From Streptomyces sp. TRM68367 (lineage in GTDB: Bacteria; Actinomycetota; Actinomycetes; Streptomycetales; Streptomycetaceae): a DNA stretch of 42,947 nucleotides. The stretch lies in contig NZ_JACTVI010000071.1 in the NCBI RefSeq assembly GCF_014495685.1, positions 1-42,947 of the forward strand, given 5' to 3'. A program made the translations under genes and the position numbers. Every line of letters starts with the position of its first letter. Within the stretch, counting starts at the first letter, position 1. Below, piece by piece: positions 41,022 to 42,947 of the stretch. The notes under the pieces are model-generated. The model saw nothing but the letters and a program-made list of their open reading frames with translations. It ran no database searches and was not told the origin of the DNA.

Positions 41022-42044
41022 ATGGCTATGGGCGACGAAGTGGGAAGAGAGCTTCCGGCCTCTCGGTTCCCCCGACGCGGGTGGCCGATCGGGGGGCGCG
41101 GCTGGTACCGGGGCGACTGCCATGTGCATTCGGTGTCCTCGAACGGCGGCGAGTTGACGCCGGCCCAGCTTGTGGCGGGTGCCCGTGCGGCGGGGCTGGA
41201 TTTCCTCGCGACCACCGAGCACAACACTGCCGCGACGCACGGCGCCTGGAGCCGGCACGCCGGCGACGATCTATTGGTGATCCTGGGGCAGGAGGTCGTC
41301 ACGCGGACCGGACACTGGCTCGCGCTGGGGCTCCGCCCAGGTCAGGTGGTCGACTGGCGCTATGGCGTGCGGGACAACGCGGTCGACCGGCATCTGGACG
41401 AGGTGCATCGGGCCGGTGGCCTCGGCGTGGCGGCTCATCCGCATGCGCCGTACCTCTCGGGCACGTTCATGTATCCCTATCAGGGCTTCGACGTGGTCGA
41501 GGTGTGGAACGGGCTGTGGAGTTCGGAAGTGCCGTGGCAGGCGGACAACGAGGCGGCCGTGGCCGAGTGGGGACGCGGTCTGACCGCGGAGGTCCACCAG
41601 GGTCGGTGGCGGCCCGCGGTAGGGAACAGCGACACCCACCTGGAGGGCCAGATCGGCAGCCCGCACACCGTCGTACTGGCTGACGAGCTGAGCGTCGACG
41701 CGATCCTCGCCGGTATCCGCGCCGGCCACAGCTGGATCGCCGCATCGGACGCCGTCGAGCTGTCGTTCACCGCCTCTGCCGGTGATCACAATGCCGGGAT
41801 CGGTGAGCGGTTGAAGACCGGCGACAAGCAGGCCGTGGTGCGAGTCGACCTAGCTGGCGTGCCCGGCGGCACGGTCAGCCTCCACACCGAGAAGGGAAGA
41901 GCGCACGGCGCATCATGGTCCGACACGGGGTCAGGCACCGTGGAATGGCACATCAGCGCTGAGGAGTCGGCGTTCGTTCGCACCGAAGTCCGCGATGCGA
42001 AAGGCCACATGGCAGTGCTCAGCAACCCGATCATCCTGGCCTAA
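41022..42044 (+). CDS. CehA/McbA family PHP-type metallohydrolase
   Basis: A 340-aa PHP-domain enzyme. The metal ligands line up as His34/His36 in RGDCHVHSVSSNGG, Glu66/His67 in ATTEHNTAATHG, Glu91 in VILGQEVVTRTGHW, His139/His141 in AAHPHAPYL, and the late GNSDTHLEGQIG. The C-terminal part (about 235-340) is a beta-sandwich-like tail. Founding members CehA and McbA hydrolyse carbaryl, but most family members have unknown phosphoesterase or amidase roles. It is 58 bp downstream of tpg on the same strand with no obvious terminator between, so it may be read from the tap-tpg transcript. No strong ribosome-binding site; the ATG at 41028 is an alternative. Confidence 0.88.
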   Translation: MAMGDEVGRELPASRFPRRGWPIGGRGWYRGDCHVHSVSSNGGELTPAQLVAGARAAGLDFLATTEHNTAATHGAWSRHAGDDLLVILGQEVVTRTGHWLALGLRPGQVVDWRYGVRDNAVDRHLDEVHRAGGLGVAAHPHAPYLSGTFMYPYQGFDVVEVWNGLWSSEVPWQADNEAAVAEWGRGLTAEVHQGRWRPAVGNSDTHLEGQIGSPHTVVLADELSVDAILAGIRAGHSWIAASDAVELSFTASAGDHNAGIGERLKTGDKQAVVRVDLAGVPGGTVSLHTEKGRAHGASWSDTGSGTVEWHISAEESAFVRTEVRDAKGHMAVLSNPIILA

Positions 42045-42130
42045 CAGCAGATCGAGCACACGACCGTTGTCCCCGAGGACATCTTCACGGCGCATCACAT
42101 CACCAGTGCACAGGTTCTCCGACACGGCAC

Positions 42131-42811
42131 CTAGGCCGGCAGGTCGAGGCCGGCGATGCCGTCGGGAGTGGTCACGTACACGTGTTGGCTGTCGACCACG
42201 GACCGGTACTCCATCAGGACCCGCGAGTCGGGGAAGATCAGCACCCGACTTCGGGGTGCCGTGCCGGTCCACGACGTCCTTCTTGTCGCCGAGGAAGGCG
42301 TAGATGAGGCCCTCGTGGACGGTGGGGGTGCCGTAGTTCCCACGCCGTGGACCACGACCGTCCATACCTTGGATCCGTCGATGCGGTCGACAGCCCTGAG
42401 CGCGTTGTCGGACGGGCAGACGACCAGGCTCCTGGAGCCGGCGCCGTCGGCCGGGACGACCGCGGTACCATTGAAGTGGGCGGGCCGCCTGTTGGCGGAT
42501 TTCGTCTCGAACCCCGACAGCCGTGTTCCGTCCCCTACACCGAGGGTGACGAGCAACCCGGAGGTACGGTCCTCGGCGTGCTCCGCCCGCACCACCTTCA
42601 CCGCCAGCCGCTCGCCGGCGGGCGACTGGCCAGGTACCCTCACCCACGCCGCCGGCACCGAGCCGGCCCAGGACTCCATACCGTCCGATCCACCGGGGAT
42701 CCGTCTCACGTAACGCAGGCACTCCGTACCCCCCTGGTCGCTCGTGCGATACGTGCGGCCGCTGAAGGGAAGGGTATACGCCGGGTACGCCCCGAGGCAG
42801 CGGTCGCTCAT
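42131..42811 (-). pseudogene. PQQ-like beta-propeller protein, frameshifted
   Basis: From 42811 one frame encodes RCLGAYPAYTLPFSGRTYRT, LAVKVVRAEHAEDRTSGLLV, SLVVCPSDNALRAVDRIDGS and KVWTVVVHGVG. A shift near 42345 gives NYGTPTVHEGLIYAFLGDKK and VVDRHGTPKSG. A second shift gives VLIFPDSRVLMEYRSVVDSQ and VYVTTPDGIAGLDLPA to the stop at 42131. The repeated V..A.D..dG...W and YvttxdG pattern is that of PQQ/WD-type propeller blades, as in exported sensors or kinase tails. The N-terminus is missing. Confidence 0.65.
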
Positions 42812-42859
42812 GCGCCTGGAACACGCGCTCCTGACGGGCCTGACGTTTCACCATCGGGG

Positions 42860-42947
42860 GGCCTAGTAGACTGTCGCGGCTAATATTTGGGATAAAGGTG
42901 ACGCAGTTTGATGCGTGCATCGTGGGTGGTGAACTGCCAGTCCACCT
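42860..42947 (-). mobile_element. IS630-type transposase, 3' end (runs off the window)
   Basis: From the right edge the minus strand reads VDWQFTTHDARIKLRHLYPK and a stop at 42880-42882. The DWQFTTxDARxKLxxLYP ending is the standard C-terminus of IS630-family transposases (DDE enzymes using TA targets). The AT-richer flank with CTAGTAGACTGTC just left of the stop is likely the element's terminal inverted repeat. The rest of the element lies beyond 42947, so its integrity is unknown. Confidence 0.7.

Noticed and set aside
1..42947. tRNA, rRNA or riboswitch genes
   Set aside because: I looked for tRNA-like T-loop (GTTCGAATC) and conserved riboswitch cores on both strands and saw none that forms a complete structure. 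A covariance-model search could still find one.

Overview
The window looks like the arm of a linear Streptomyces replicon. Support comes from very high GC with strong third-position GC bias, and from Streptomyces-type families: DUF5709, DUF5133, DUF397/XRE-DUF5753 and SAV2177-type methyltransferase, SpoIIE phosphatases and an SAV_5884-type ATP-grasp RiPP pair. The strongest evidence is a tap-tpg telomere replication pair at 38.1-41.0 kb. Tap-Tpg pairs normally sit toward the ends of linear chromosomes or plasmids. The telomere itself is not in the window.

Region by region. (1) 0-3.1 kb is decayed: a frameshifted hypothetical gene, a frameshifted and 5'-truncated amino acid permease, an intact DUF5709 gene, and a splice of metG and sthA 3' scraps. 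(2) 3.2-7.1 kb holds a divergent NIPSNAP gene and WYL regulator, a group II intron maturase relic, a 66-bp inverted-repeat element, a 68-aa gene and a membrane SpoIIE phosphatase. (3) 7.1-13.6 kb alternates relics (GH64 glucanase, LuxR/LAL regulator, aminoglycoside-phosphotransferase-like, metallo-beta-lactamase fold, ABC ATPase) with usable genes (truncated GNAT, Gfo/Idh/MocA dehydrogenase, aldo/keto reductase). (4) 13.6-16.7 kb holds small conserved genes and a two-gene graspetide locus, precursor tgmA plus ATP-grasp ligase tgmB, with no methyltransferase partner beside it. (5) 16.8-20.5 kb is a paoABC-type molybdenum aldehyde dehydrogenase operon. (6) 20.6-25.4 kb holds a coiled-coil protein, a PadR/membrane-protein operon behind a palindrome, a broken Cys-rich exported peptide, and fprA behind an iron box. 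(7) 25.5-31.6 kb is regulatory: a 916-aa sensor-phosphatase-kinase protein, a HEAT-like protein, a DUF397/XRE pair with a perfect 20-bp palindrome upstream, and a SAV2177-type methyltransferase. (8) 31.7-38.0 kb carries an intact GH1 beta-glucosidase among scraps of a ROK regulator and a sugar permease, then a TPR stub, a methyltransferase, a P450 and another chimeric relic. (9) 38.1-42.9 kb holds tap, tpg, a CehA/McbA metallohydrolase, a broken PQQ-propeller gene and the end of an IS630-type transposase.

The functional units are the graspetide pair, the aldehyde dehydrogenase operon, iron-linked ferredoxin reductase, stress and developmental regulators, and the telomere system. Around a third of the recognisable genes are broken. 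Several breaks are fusions of unrelated gene scraps and cannot be sequencing errors. Many of the single-base frameshifts could be. Family assignments rest on reading motifs by eye; no database search was run.
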